DNA of 64,000 bases from Streptomyces hoynatensis (GCF_003626535.1 NZ_RBAL01000001.1:186001-250000), one strand, 5' to 3'. Counted from the stretch's first letter, positions 30,201 to 38,248 are shown. Numbers and translations are program-made. The notes: generated by a model not told the origin, from the letters alone.

Positions 30201-30565
30201 GCGAGGGCGAGGTGATCTACCGCGACGGCGACCTGGAGATCGTCGTGGTGCCGGGACGGGACGGCACCGACGAGTTCGGCACGGAGCCGATGGACTACCA
30301 GCTCGGCGACGAGCCCGAGTTGCAGGCGTTCCGCGACTACCAGTACGCCACCTCAAGCGGCCTGTACGAGACCCAGGTGGGCAACACCGTGATGGCCGAG
30401 GGCGTCTTCGGCTGGCAGGAGGGCGGCGAGCGGCTGGCGTACAACCGGGTGATGCTGCTCGACGGCCACTACCACGTGGTGATGGTGCGCGGACCCGCCG
30501 GCGAGGAGCAGCGGATCTCCGAGATCTACGAGGTCACCGCCGAGAGCTACCGCTGGCACGGATAG
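27209..30565 (+). CDS. Transmembrane pseudokinase with giant low-complexity insertion
   Basis: The 1118-residue protein is a Ser/Thr kinase relative without catalytic residues. The VAIK lysine position is Arg42 (VLVRQV), HRD is HRN (162-164, VHRNVTARTVLI), and DFG is TGLAVG. Between that point (about residue 188) and an APE-like RWAPEQ (about 740) lie roughly 550 Gly/Pro/Arg-rich residues with repeated WWE and RWES tripeptides. The C-lobe resumes with ADFWALGALLFRAVQGYPPYPEE, a membrane helix follows (about 895-917), and an exterior domain with FTLTVPDGFQRQG resembles that of the upstream kinase. It probably partners with that kinase. GTG 27209 follows GGGGAGG. Its end overlaps the convergent MFS gene by 32 bases. 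Confidence 0.88.
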   Translation: MDQYAGRLLADRYRLPRTPSEEFELAESRAFDTASGQEVLVRQVPLPEVVDAETLDEDGRGPLHAGSSRPRDRATRLPDDPVVRRAVAAAVAAARLPDHPRLDQVFDVFVQGDGLWIVSELVNARPLAALLAEERLGPYRAAEVAADLLAALRIVHAHGWVHRNVTARTVLICEDGRAVLTGLAVGACEEVLCGYDPLPQAEGGGGPAADGPAQLPPGGAESGPPAGDHAEPGVADGRWQSPAPGPSATGPSAPGPSVAGPREGVGAAPGGEAAGAHAAGAVPDGQWWEESTRPAGRGPAGGSPGRVGHGAPAGGASGQAAGGAAEWWESVTRPHPAGGGQRDEPPQGARGPARDAGQQGGGGYGAARGGRERPGRGAVPPQAGQPWDTRAAGRGSGSVPAREGHGEVTARLPEQDRRAYGPGRGAPETDPQGPVPDAYQRWESGPSERDGAGAGRLPGPRGGEALPSSWDFEGGAYASGGEGPRLPPEGRGGEAPPTAPPHATPHGVPPAAPHAAPRATSHPAGQPGSPGAAGPVAFGPQPRPGQDPAWGAGGDSGPGTAPLPRISGQPGQGSGSGSAADRAARSGAIAAYRAGTQAGAAARGRPQGPGAPGTGPTELPGSPRPSHPVRTGWEPPPKQQQRPFSPQQPGDPGAAPPPDGPGPGQRPGAGREQGPRQGAAGAARPEAEPARGPAVPPAPRGPGRERIPAGAGRYRGPDTALAAERARQARIMTVGAVTERWAPEQAGPVYEHWRLAPPVGAAADFWALGALLFRAVQGYPPYPEESAEELTQAVCAEQPAFAEDCGALRPIIESLLRQDPTERPSAEELRGWLRSLLRSAPEPEVGRHTVTAPPALEPGRPADPRRLPILRRRGELVGPRRRPRAHGQHSPRRLGRTLLTLVLLGLAGAIAYVLAFMSDAEEDKGSRAEGSSPAATPGGEESPGPSRSPEATEEDSRQPSPEGEQQPAPPPEGFGPQEDPAGFTLTVPDGFQRQGPNGEGEVIYRDGDLEIVVVPGRDGTDEFGTEPMDYQLGDEPELQAFRDYQYATSSGLYETQVGNTVMAEGVFGWQEGGERLAYNRVMLLDGHYHVVMVRGPAGEEQRISEIYEVTAESYRWHG

Positions 30566-32129
30566 CCGTGCGCCCGGCGTGAGCCCGGGGGGCGTGCTCC
30601 CCGGGCCGCGCCCGGCGCGCGGTGTGCGCGACCAGCAGCACGACGGCCAGCACCAGCGCCAGGTCGATCAGCGCGCAACGCGCCATCGCGGCCGCGTGCC
30701 CGCCCCCGGGCCCGGCGAGGGCGAAGAAGACGGTGCCGATGACGGCGACGCCGGCCGCCGAGGCGAACTGCTGCGTCGTGGTGACCACCGCCGCGCCGAT
30801 GCCGGCCTGCCGCGCCGAGACGTCCAGCAGCGCCACCCCGATCAGCTGCGGCAGCACCAGCCCGTTGCCGAGCCCGACGAGGGCGACCGCGGGCACCAGC
30901 CAGCCGAGCCCCGCGCCCTCGCCCGCCGCGAGGAGCCGCAGCGCCAGCAGACCGAGCCCCAGCGCGGTCACCGCCCCGCCGCCCACGACGACCCGCATGC
31001 CGTACCGCGCCACCAGCCGGGCGCCCAGCAGGGCGGTGACCCCGAACAGCAGCCCCGAGGGCGCGAAGACCAGCCCCGCCTCGAAGGCGTCGAGCCCGAG
31101 CCCGCCCTGGAGCAGCTGGGTGAGCGTGAACATGAACGAGGCGAAGTACGCCATGAACGCGGTGACGGACGCGATGCCGGCGCGGAAGGAGGGCCGCAGG
31201 AACAGCGTCACGTCCACCACCGGGGCGCCGCCGCGCGCGTGCAGCCGCCGCTGCCAGGCCGCCACCAGGCCGCCGAGGGGCACGCCCGCGCCCAGGCACA
31301 GCCAGGTCCAGGCGGGCCACCCCTGGTCCTGGCCGAGGGTGAGCGGCACCAGCAGCAGGGCGAGCGCCGCCGCGATGCCCACGGCGCCCAGCGGGTCCTG
31401 GCCGCGCGCGCCGGCCCGGGGCGCGGGCGGCGGCAGGAGCCGGGCGGCGAGCGGGGCCGCGATCAGCCCGACGGGCACGTTGACCAGGAAGACCGCGCGC
31501 CAGCCCAGGCCCAGGACGTCCTGTTCGAGCAGCAGCCCGCCCAGGACCTGGCCCGCGATCGAGCCGAGCCCGCCGGTGACGCCGTGCCAGCCGAGGGCCC
31601 GGGCCCTGGCCGGTCCCGGGAACGCCGCGGTGATCACCGCGAGCACCTGCGGCACCATCACCGCGGCGGCCAGGCCCTGCGCCAGCCGGGCGGCGACCAG
31701 CTGCCAGGGTCCTGCGGCGAGCCCGCACAGCAGCGAGGCGAGGGCGAAGGCCGCCATCCCGCCCACGAACAGCCGCCGCTGGCCGTAGCGTTCGCCCAGC
31801 CGCCCGCCGGTGATCATTCCGGAGGCGTAGGCGAAGGCGTAGCCGCCGACGATCAGCTGGAGCGCGGCCGGGCCCGCGCCGAGATCCCGCTCCAGGGAGG
31901 GGGCGGCGACGTTCACCACGAAGAAGTCGAACTGGGCCAGGAACCAGGCGCTGAGCAGCACCGCGAGCATCGCCCCGCCCCGCCGCGCGGCCGGAGCCGT
32001 CCCCGCCCCTCCCGCCCCGCTCGCCCGGCCCGCTCCGTCCGCCTGCTCCGCTCCGTTCGCTGCGTCCGCTCCGTCCGCGCGCCGGGCGCCGGTCCCGGGC
32101 CGCCCGCTGCGGTCACCCTGCTCGTTCAC
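30534..32129 (-). CDS. MFS drug/metabolite exporter, DHA2 (14-TM) family
   Basis: The 531-residue transporter begins with a cytoplasmic Ala/Gly-rich leader of about 50 residues, then membrane helices typical of the 14-helix drug:proton antiporters. Family signs include LAQFDFFVVNVAAPSLERDLG in helix 1, GGRLGERYGQRRLFVGG between helices 2 and 3, GQVLGGLLLE after helix 4, and WRAVFLVNVPVG. GTG 32129 has AAGGAG upstream. It is transcribed divergently from an Rrf2-type regulator, which likely controls it. Substrates cannot be read from the sequence. The 3' end overlaps the pseudokinase gene by 32 bases on the opposite strand. Confidence 0.9.
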   Translation of the reverse strand: MNEQGDRSGRPGTGARRADGADAANGAEQADGAGRASGAGGAGTAPAARRGGAMLAVLLSAWFLAQFDFFVVNVAAPSLERDLGAGPAALQLIVGGYAFAYASGMITGGRLGERYGQRRLFVGGMAAFALASLLCGLAAGPWQLVAARLAQGLAAAVMVPQVLAVITAAFPGPARARALGWHGVTGGLGSIAGQVLGGLLLEQDVLGLGWRAVFLVNVPVGLIAAPLAARLLPPPAPRAGARGQDPLGAVGIAAALALLLVPLTLGQDQGWPAWTWLCLGAGVPLGGLVAAWQRRLHARGGAPVVDVTLFLRPSFRAGIASVTAFMAYFASFMFTLTQLLQGGLGLDAFEAGLVFAPSGLLFGVTALLGARLVARYGMRVVVGGGAVTALGLGLLALRLLAAGEGAGLGWLVPAVALVGLGNGLVLPQLIGVALLDVSARQAGIGAAVVTTTQQFASAAGVAVIGTVFFALAGPGGGHAAAMARCALIDLALVLAVVLLVAHTARRARPGEHAPRAHAGRTAIRASGSSRR

Positions 32130-32338
32130 GCTGTCTCCTTCGAGCGCTCTTTTCCCTGCGGTTTCCCGCGCTGTGCCGCGCCGTGCCGCCGTGCCCCGTG
32201 GCGTCCCGCGGTGCCCGGTGGCTCCCGGGCGGCCCGGGTTTTCCGGGGGGTTTCCGGGGCCGCGGGTCCGGTCGCCCTGACCGGCGGCCGGGCCCGCGCT
32301 CCCCGCTAAAGTCTATTAGAAGCTTTTTATGTCCGAGA

Positions 32339-32351
32339 TATACTGCCTGAC
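32339..32351 (+). promoter_or_regulatory. -10 element of a leaderless Rrf2 regulator transcript
   Basis: TATACT at 32339-32344 places the transcription start at about 32351-32352, on the ATG itself, and no ribosome site is present. The surrounding AT-rich region (32308-32344) contains AGAAGCTTTT and other imperfect symmetry that could be the operator shared with the divergent exporter gene. Confidence 0.55.
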
Positions 32352-32828
32352 ATGAAGTTGTCGCAAGGCGTGGAGTGGGGACTGCACTGCGCCGCGCTGC
32401 TCGCGCTCGCGCCCCCGGGCATGACCGTTCGCCGCGAGGGCCTCGCCGGGCACTACGCCCTGCCGGTCACCTACCTGGCCAAGCACCTGCAGGCCATGGC
32501 CCGCGCGGGGGTGCTGCACGCCGTCACGGGACCCAGGGGCGGCTACCGCCTCGCCAGGCCCCCGGGCGACATCACCGTGCTCGACGTCGTCGAGGCCATC
32601 GAGGGCCCGGCCCCGCCCTTCGTCTGCCAGGAGATCCGCCAGCGCGGCACCGGGGCCGTTCCGCCGGAGTCCTGCCGGCGGCCCTGCGCCATCGACGCCC
32701 TGATGACCCAGGCCGACCGCGCCTGGCGCGACTCCCTGCGCGCGGTCACCATCGCCGACCTGGTCGACCGCTACCCGCCTGGACTGCGGGAGCGCAACGC
32801 CGAGCTGGTCGCCAAGGCCGCCTCCTGA
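32352..32828 (+). CDS. Rrf2 family transcriptional regulator
   Basis: The 158-residue protein has an N-terminal winged helix of the Rrf2 family: KLSQGVEWGLHCAALLAL, LPVTYLAKHLQAMARAGVL and TGPRGGYRLARPPGDITVLDVVEAIEG. Three cysteines near residues 92-115 (FVCQEIRQ, then SCRRPC) could bind an iron-sulfur cluster, but their spacing (about 17 and 3) differs from IscR and NsrR (5 and 7), so the sensor may be different. The start is fixed by a -10 element that makes the message leaderless. It is divergent from the MFS exporter, its likely target. Confidence 0.9.
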   Translation: MKLSQGVEWGLHCAALLALAPPGMTVRREGLAGHYALPVTYLAKHLQAMARAGVLHAVTGPRGGYRLARPPGDITVLDVVEAIEGPAPPFVCQEIRQRGTGAVPPESCRRPCAIDALMTQADRAWRDSLRAVTIADLVDRYPPGLRERNAELVAKAAS

Positions 32829-32900
32829 GCCAGGCCCCACGCCGCGGGCCCACGTGGCCGGTCCACGCCGCGGCCCGGGCAAAAACCCGTTACCCACAGG

Positions 32901-32930
32901 TAGGCAGCGCCCACGGGCCGGTCCTACCCT
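32901..32930 (+). promoter_or_regulatory. Promoter of the semialdehyde dehydrogenase gene (leaderless)
   Basis: TAGGCA (32901-32906) and TACCCT (32925-32930) with an 18-base spacer resemble a vegetative promoter. The predicted start falls at the ATG 32937 and no ribosome site is visible, which suggests a leaderless transcript. Confidence 0.5.
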
Positions 32931-32936
32931 CCGCCT

Positions 32937-34511
32937 ATGACGACAGCGCAGTCAGACGCCAGGGCGCAGGCCGCCCGCGTGGTCACCCCCGAGCTGCTCG
33001 ACCGGCTCACCCACGGCATCGCGGGCAGGGGCACGACGGCCTGCCACAGCCCGCTGACCGGCGAGCGGCTCGCCGAACTGCCCGCGGCGGGCGAGGCCGA
33101 GGTCGCCGAGGCCTTCGAGCGCGCCGCCGTGGCCCAGCGCGCCTGGGCGGCCAGACCCGTCAGGCAGCGCGCCGCCGTGCTGCTGCGCTTCCACGACCTG
33201 CTGCTGCACCGGCAGTCCGAGGTGCTCGACCTCATCCAGCTGGAGACGGGCAAGGCCAGGCTGCACGCCCACGAGGAACTGCTCGCGGTCGCCCTCGCCG
33301 CCCGGCACTACGGCCGCAAGGCCCCCGCCTACCTGCGCCCGCGCCGCCGCACCGGGGTGATCCCGCTGCTCACCCGGGTGCGGGAGACGAAGCAGCCGCG
33401 CGGGGTCGTCGGGCAGATCTCCCCCTGGAACTACCCGCTCGAACTCACCGCGGGGGACGCCATCCCCGCCCTCGCCGCCGGCAACGCCGTGGTGTTCAAG
33501 CCGGACACCGAGACCGCGCTGACCGCCCTGTGGGCCAGGCGGCTGATGGTGGACGCCGGCCTGCCCGCCGACGTGTGGCAGCTCGTCCTCGGCCCGGGAC
33601 CCGAGCTCGGCCCGCTGCTCGTGCGGCACGCCGACTACGTCTCGTTCACCGGCTCCACCCGCACCGGCCGCGAGGTCGCCCAGGGCGCCGCCGCCCGGCT
33701 GATCGGCGCCGGCCTCGAACTCGGCGGCAAGAACCCCATGCTGGTGCTGGACGACGCCGACCTGGACCGGGCGGCCGAGGGCGCGGTGCGCGCCTGCTTC
33801 TCCTCGGCCGGGCAGCTCTGCGTCTCCGTCGAGCGGCTCTACGTGCAGCGGGACGTCGCGGACGAGTTCCTGCGGCGGTTCGTGGAACGGACCAGGGCGC
33901 TGCGGCTCGGCGCCCCCCTCGACTGGGGAACGGACGTCGGCTCGCTGGCCTCCGGGGCGCAGCTCGCCACCGTCGAGCGCCACGTCGAGGACGCCGTCGC
34001 GCACGGCGCCCGGGTGCTCGCCGGCGGCAGGCCGCGGCCCGAACTGGGGCCGCTCTTCTACGAGCCGACCATCCTGGAGGGGGTCAGGCCCCCCATGCTG
34101 GCCTGCGAGGAGGAGACCTTCGGCCCCGTCGTCTCCGTCTACCGCTTCGCCGAGGACGCCGAGGCCGTCGCCCGTGCCAACGCCTCCCCCTACGGCCTCA
34201 ACGCGAGCATCTGGTCGCGCAACTCCCGCCGCGCCCGCCGGATAGCCGCCCAGCTGCGGACCGGCACCGTCAACATCAACGAGGGCTACGCCGCCGCGTA
34301 CGGCAGCGTGCAGGCGCCGATGGGCGGCATGGGCGACTCCGGGCTCGGCCGCAGGCACGGCGCCGAGGGCATCCTCAAGTACACCGAGTCGCAGACCGTG
34401 GCCCAGCAACGGCTGCTCCCGCTCGCGCCCTCGCTCGGCATGGACGACCGGAGGCACGCGGCGTTCATGAACCACTCCCTGAAGGTCATGAAGACACTGA
34501 GGTTACGCTGA
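32937..34511 (+). CDS. Succinate-semialdehyde dehydrogenase (NAD(P)+), GabD2-like
   Basis: This 524-residue aldehyde dehydrogenase has the full catalytic set: the Asn in QISPWNYPLELT, Glu261 in GLELGGKN, and the nucleophile Cys295 in SSAGQLCVSVER. The C-terminal VNINEGYAAAYGSVQAPMGGMGDSGLGRRHG matches the succinate-semialdehyde dehydrogenase branch that converts succinate semialdehyde to succinate, the last step of GABA breakdown. Substrate preference remains an inference from subfamily likeness. Its stop overlaps the ATG of the following GMC oxidoreductase by one base, so the two form an operon. Confidence 0.88.
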   Translation: MTTAQSDARAQAARVVTPELLDRLTHGIAGRGTTACHSPLTGERLAELPAAGEAEVAEAFERAAVAQRAWAARPVRQRAAVLLRFHDLLLHRQSEVLDLIQLETGKARLHAHEELLAVALAARHYGRKAPAYLRPRRRTGVIPLLTRVRETKQPRGVVGQISPWNYPLELTAGDAIPALAAGNAVVFKPDTETALTALWARRLMVDAGLPADVWQLVLGPGPELGPLLVRHADYVSFTGSTRTGREVAQGAAARLIGAGLELGGKNPMLVLDDADLDRAAEGAVRACFSSAGQLCVSVERLYVQRDVADEFLRRFVERTRALRLGAPLDWGTDVGSLASGAQLATVERHVEDAVAHGARVLAGGRPRPELGPLFYEPTILEGVRPPMLACEEETFGPVVSVYRFAEDAEAVARANASPYGLNASIWSRNSRRARRIAAQLRTGTVNINEGYAAAYGSVQAPMGGMGDSGLGRRHGAEGILKYTESQTVAQQRLLPLAPSLGMDDRRHAAFMNHSLKVMKTLRLR

Positions 34512-36619
34512 TGACTCACCGCGACTCCCCCGAAGGCCCCGAGGATCCCCGGCAGTCCCGCCCCCGCGGCGCCCCCCGCGGGCGCCCGGGACCCGCCCGG
34601 GAGGCCGAGGCCGGCCTGGACTACGACGTCCTCGTCGTCGGCTCCGGCTTCGGCGGCGCGGTCAGCGCGCTGCGCCTGACCGAGAAGGGCTACCGGGTCG
34701 GCGTCCTGGAGGCGGGACGCCGCTTCGCCCGCTCCGAACTGCCGAAGAACTCCTGGGCCTTGCGCGACTACCTGTGGGCCCCGCGCCTCGGCCTCTACGG
34801 CATCCAGCGCATCCACCTGCTCGGCAAGGTGATGATCCTGGCGGGCGCCGGGGTCGGCGGCGGCTCGCTCAACTACGCGAACACCCTCTACGTGCCGCCC
34901 CCGGCCTTCTTCCGCGACCCGCAGTGGCGCGAGATCACCGACTGGCGGCGCGAACTCGCCCCGTACTACGGGCAGGCCAGGCGCATGCTCGGGGTCCGCA
35001 CCAACCCCACCTTCACGGACTCCGACCGGCACCTGAAGGCCGCGGCGGAGCGCATGGGCGTGGGGGACACCTTCCACCTCGCCCCCGTCGGCGTCTTCTT
35101 CGGCGACGCGCAGGACGCCGACGGCGCCTCGCGGGCGCGCCCGGGCCAGGAGGTGCCCGACCCGTACTTCGGGGGCGCGGGGCCCGCGCGGCGGGCCTGC
35201 CTGCAGTGCGGCGAGTGCATGACCGGCTGCCGCCACGGCGCGAAGAACACCCTCAACGAGAACTACCTCCACCTCGCCGAGCGGGCGGGCGCCGAGGTGC
35301 ACCCCCTCACCACGGTCACCGCCGTGGCCGAACTCCCGGGCGGCGCGGGCTATGCGGTCACCGTCCGGGCCACCGACGCCAGGTGGCCCGGCCGCCGCCG
35401 GCGCCCCCGCACGCTGCGGGCCAGGTACGTGATCCTGGCCGCGGGCACCTACGGCACGCAGACGCTGCTGCACCGGATGCGCGACACCGGGACGCTGCCC
35501 CGGGTCTCGGCGCGCCTGGGCAGCCTCACCCGCACCAACTCCGAGGCGCTGGTGGGCGCCCGCACCACGCCGCGCCGCTACCGCGCCAGGCCGGGCGCCG
35601 CCTCACAGGCCGCCGCCCCGGGGACCGGGGAGGCCGGGAGCACCGGGAGCACCGCGGAGGCCGGGAGCACCGAGGGCAGCGAGGAGGCAGGAAAGGGGCC
35701 GGTGCCCGACTTCACCCGCGGCGTCGCCATCACCTCCTCGATCCGCCCCGACGCGGACACCCACATCCAGCCCGTCAGGTACGGCAGGGGCTCCAACGCG
35801 ATGGGGCTGCTGTCCGTCAAGCAGTTCCGCAGGGGGCGCCTGCCCAAGCTGCTGGCGTACGTGCTGACCTCGCTGCGTCACCCCCTGGTGTTCCTGGTGT
35901 CGATGTCCAACCGCAGGTGGTCGGAGCGCACCATCATCGGCCTGGTGATGCAGTCGGTGGACAACTCCCTGATCACCTACCGCAAGCGGCGCGGCCCCGG
36001 CCGTGGCAAGCTCGCCGCGCGTCAGGGGCACGGCGCCCCCAACCCGGACCACCTGCCGCAGGGCGAGGAGGCCGCCCGGCGCATCGCCGAGGACATCAAC
36101 GGCTTCGCGGGCACCAACGTGGGCGAGCTGTTCGGCGCCCCGATGACCGCGCACTTCCTCGGCGGCTGCTCGATCGGGGCCGACCCGGAGCGCGGCGTGG
36201 TCGATCCCTACCACCGGCTGTTCGGCCACCCGGGCATCTCGGTGGTGGACGGCTCCGCGGTCTGCGCCAACCCGGGCGTCAACCCGGCCCTCACCATCAC
36301 CGCCCAGGCGGAACGGGCCATGGCGCTGTGGCCGAACAAGGGGCAGCCCGACCCACGCCCGCCGCAGGGCGCCCCCTATGTCCCGCTCACGCCCGTCGCC
36401 CCCGCCCGGCCGGCCGTCCCCGCCACCGCCTTCGCCGCGCTGCGCGTGGAGGCCCCGGCGCCGGCGGCGAAGGAGGCGAACGCGGGGCGCACGGAGCGTG
36501 CCGGGGAGGAAGTGGGCGCCGCGAGCGCCGGGCGCGCGGGAAGCCCGGGACGCGCAGGGGACGGCGCGGCGCGGCGGGCGTACGAGACGGCGAAGGGGCC
36601 CGCTCCTCGGGGGAAGTAG
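34511..36619 (+). CDS. GMC-type FAD-dependent oxidoreductase, cholesterol-oxidase-like
   Basis: The 702-residue flavoprotein has the FAD-binding DVLVVGSGFGGAVSALRL (about residues 39-56), GAGVGGGSLNYANTLYVPP, the cysteine motif CLQCGECMTGCRHGAKNTL, and the C-terminal GGCSIG and DGSAVCANPGVNPALTITAQAE. These mark the subgroup of GMC enzymes that includes cholesterol oxidase-like proteins. The substrate is unknown. Two regions look disordered: a Gly/Ser/Glu/Ala repeat at about 372-396 and an Ala-rich tail after about 640. It is cotranscribed with the upstream dehydrogenase, a pairing seen in other streptomycetes near guaA. A stem-loop overlaps the stop codon. Confidence 0.85.
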   Translation: MTHRDSPEGPEDPRQSRPRGAPRGRPGPAREAEAGLDYDVLVVGSGFGGAVSALRLTEKGYRVGVLEAGRRFARSELPKNSWALRDYLWAPRLGLYGIQRIHLLGKVMILAGAGVGGGSLNYANTLYVPPPAFFRDPQWREITDWRRELAPYYGQARRMLGVRTNPTFTDSDRHLKAAAERMGVGDTFHLAPVGVFFGDAQDADGASRARPGQEVPDPYFGGAGPARRACLQCGECMTGCRHGAKNTLNENYLHLAERAGAEVHPLTTVTAVAELPGGAGYAVTVRATDARWPGRRRRPRTLRARYVILAAGTYGTQTLLHRMRDTGTLPRVSARLGSLTRTNSEALVGARTTPRRYRARPGAASQAAAPGTGEAGSTGSTAEAGSTEGSEEAGKGPVPDFTRGVAITSSIRPDADTHIQPVRYGRGSNAMGLLSVKQFRRGRLPKLLAYVLTSLRHPLVFLVSMSNRRWSERTIIGLVMQSVDNSLITYRKRRGPGRGKLAARQGHGAPNPDHLPQGEEAARRIAEDINGFAGTNVGELFGAPMTAHFLGGCSIGADPERGVVDPYHRLFGHPGISVVDGSAVCANPGVNPALTITAQAERAMALWPNKGQPDPRPPQGAPYVPLTPVAPARPAVPATAFAALRVEAPAPAAKEANAGRTERAGEEVGAASAGRAGSPGRAGDGAARRAYETAKGPAPRGK

Positions 36620-36633
36620 GAGCGGACCCCTTC
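36592..36633 (+). terminator. Terminator overlapping the GMC oxidoreductase stop codon
   Basis: Arms 36592-36607 and 36618-36633 (GAAGGGG-C-CCGCTCCT and its partner) pair over 15 of 16 positions around a ten-base loop. The stop codon at 36617-36619 lies at the loop-stem boundary, so release of the last ribosome would free the hairpin. Confidence 0.7.
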
Positions 36634-36844
36634 GGTCCTTGACCGGCCGGCGACCGTGCGGGCGCGGCCGAGGGTGCGGTGGGTCATTGCTAAGACCGGT
36701 CACCCCCGCCCGCGGTTGCCCCCGGAACGCTCACGGAATGGACACGAACTCCACACGGCCGCCGTGATCTTCGCGGCGCGGCACGGCTCCCGGCCCGCAC
36801 CGCCCCGTACCGCCCCGCCCCGCCCCGGCCAGGCAGGGCCGGGC

Positions 36845-37738
36845 TCAGGCGCCCAGGCCGCGCCGGCGGGCGCCGCGGGCGAGCACCCCGCCGAGGGCCA
36901 CCGCGCCGCCGGCCGCCGCCAGCAGCGGGAGGGTTCCCACCGCCCCGCTCGCGGCCAGCTGCCCGCCCTGCGGCCCGGGCGCGTTGCCCGAGGGGCCGCC
37001 GCTCCCGCCCTGCCCCGGCGCGGAGGGCGTGGGGTCGGGCGTGGGCTCGCCCGGCTGCCCCGTGTCGCCGGTGCCGCCCGTGTCCCCGCCGTCACCGGGT
37101 CCGCCGCCGTCCCCGGGGCCGCCGGAATCGCCGGGGCCGTTCGGGTCGCCGGGCTGGTCGTCCGGCTCCGGGAGCGCGATCTCGTAGGTCTGCCGCTCCG
37201 GGGCCCAGTGGCACTCCGCCTCGCCGACCCGGGTGAAGGCGCTGGTGGTGAGCTCCGCGGTGCCGGGGCCCGGCTCGGTGACCCGCACCCGCATCCGCGC
37301 CTCGGCGGAGATCCCCGACTGCATGATGCGGGCGATGCCGAAGGCGCCGTGGGCGAGGTCCGACTCGAACTGGACGTCCGTCCAGTGGCCGTTCGTGTAC
37401 CACTGGAAGTCGAAGTCGTAGACGTCGCTGCCTTCCTCCGAGTCGGCCGGGTACGTCCAGAACGAGGCGTAGGTGTAGAGGTACTCCATCTCCCCGTCGC
37501 TCAGGTTCGTGGCGCGGTAGGTGAACTCCGCCCAGGTGCCGGGCTCCAGGGTCTGCGGCAGGCCCGTCACCTCGACGTCGACCGGCGCCGCCGGACCCGA
37601 GGTGGAGCACTCGACCGAGTCGTTGGGCCACAGGTCGTCGATCGGCACGGCGGCCGCGTGCGCGGGGGCGGCGGCCAGCAGGAGGGCGGAGGCGGCGAGT
37701 AACGGCGTGGTCGCCGCGATGAGCCGGCGGTGGGTCAT
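36845..37738 (-). CDS. Secreted surface protein with LAASG sorting-signal-like C-terminus
   Basis: The 297-residue protein has a Sec signal peptide (about 1-29, ending AHAAA), an exported beta-rich domain (about 30-190) with two cysteines near residues 44 and 176 that may form a disulfide, and a Gly/Pro/Asp-rich spacer (about 192-250). The end carries QLAASG, a hydrophobic helix and basic residues (ARGARRR), the layout of a sortase substrate. Streptomyces class E sortases recognise LAxTG; here the Thr is Ser, so anchoring is uncertain. No sortase gene is adjacent. Confidence 0.75.
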   Translation of the reverse strand: MTHRRLIAATTPLLAASALLLAAAPAHAAAVPIDDLWPNDSVECSTSGPAAPVDVEVTGLPQTLEPGTWAEFTYRATNLSDGEMEYLYTYASFWTYPADSEEGSDVYDFDFQWYTNGHWTDVQFESDLAHGAFGIARIMQSGISAEARMRVRVTEPGPGTAELTTSAFTRVGEAECHWAPERQTYEIALPEPDDQPGDPNGPGDSGGPGDGGGPGDGGDTGGTGDTGQPGEPTPDPTPSAPGQGGSGGPSGNAPGPQGGQLAASGAVGTLPLLAAAGGAVALGGVLARGARRRGLGA

Positions 37739-38248
37739 GGTGTTCCCCTCGTGAGTGAACGTGCGGTGAAGCCGAATTCCGGCATCTGGTCTGACCGTTC
37801 ACCCTGGGGCGTGGTTGTGCTCCGGCACGGCGCCGGGAAAGGGGGGACGCGGGCGGGGTGGTTGCGGCCCCTCGCGCGGGGGGCCCGGCCGCGGGGGGCG
37901 CGGCCGGGCCGGGCGACGCGCACGGGCGACAGGGCGGCACCGGTGCGACGTCGCGGCATCCTGGACCGAGCGGCGGCCGGTCCCCGGCGTCCCGGGGACC
38001 GGCCGCCCGAGGTCGTGACCGGCCCGCTGTCCCCTGCTGCCCGGCCACCGCACCGGGGCGAGGTCCCACGACGCGCCGCCCTCGCCACACCGCGGAGGCC
38101 GGTGCGCCACATCGCCCCGGGAACATCCCGTTCAACGAAGCCCCGCGCGGGGCGGTCACGCTCCGTACGGGTGACGTGGCGGGGCGGAGTCGGCGGCGCC
38201 GGGTCCGGGCCGGCGCGGCCTGATCCGCGAAGATCCGAACGACGCGGC
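37739..38248. other. 510-bp intergenic region between surface protein gene and chorismate mutase gene
   Basis: I see no credible gene here. The open frames lack ribosome sites and homology. The region contains a perfect 15-bp hairpin at 37973-38006 and must also contain the promoter of the surface-protein gene near its left end. Confidence 0.7.
37973..38006. terminator. Perfect 15-bp GC-rich hairpin downstream of the chorismate mutase gene
   Basis: Arms 37973-37987 and 37992-38006 pair perfectly around CGTC. It lies about 240 bases past the chorismate mutase stop on that gene's strand and would stop readthrough into the surface-protein gene promoter. Confidence 0.6.
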
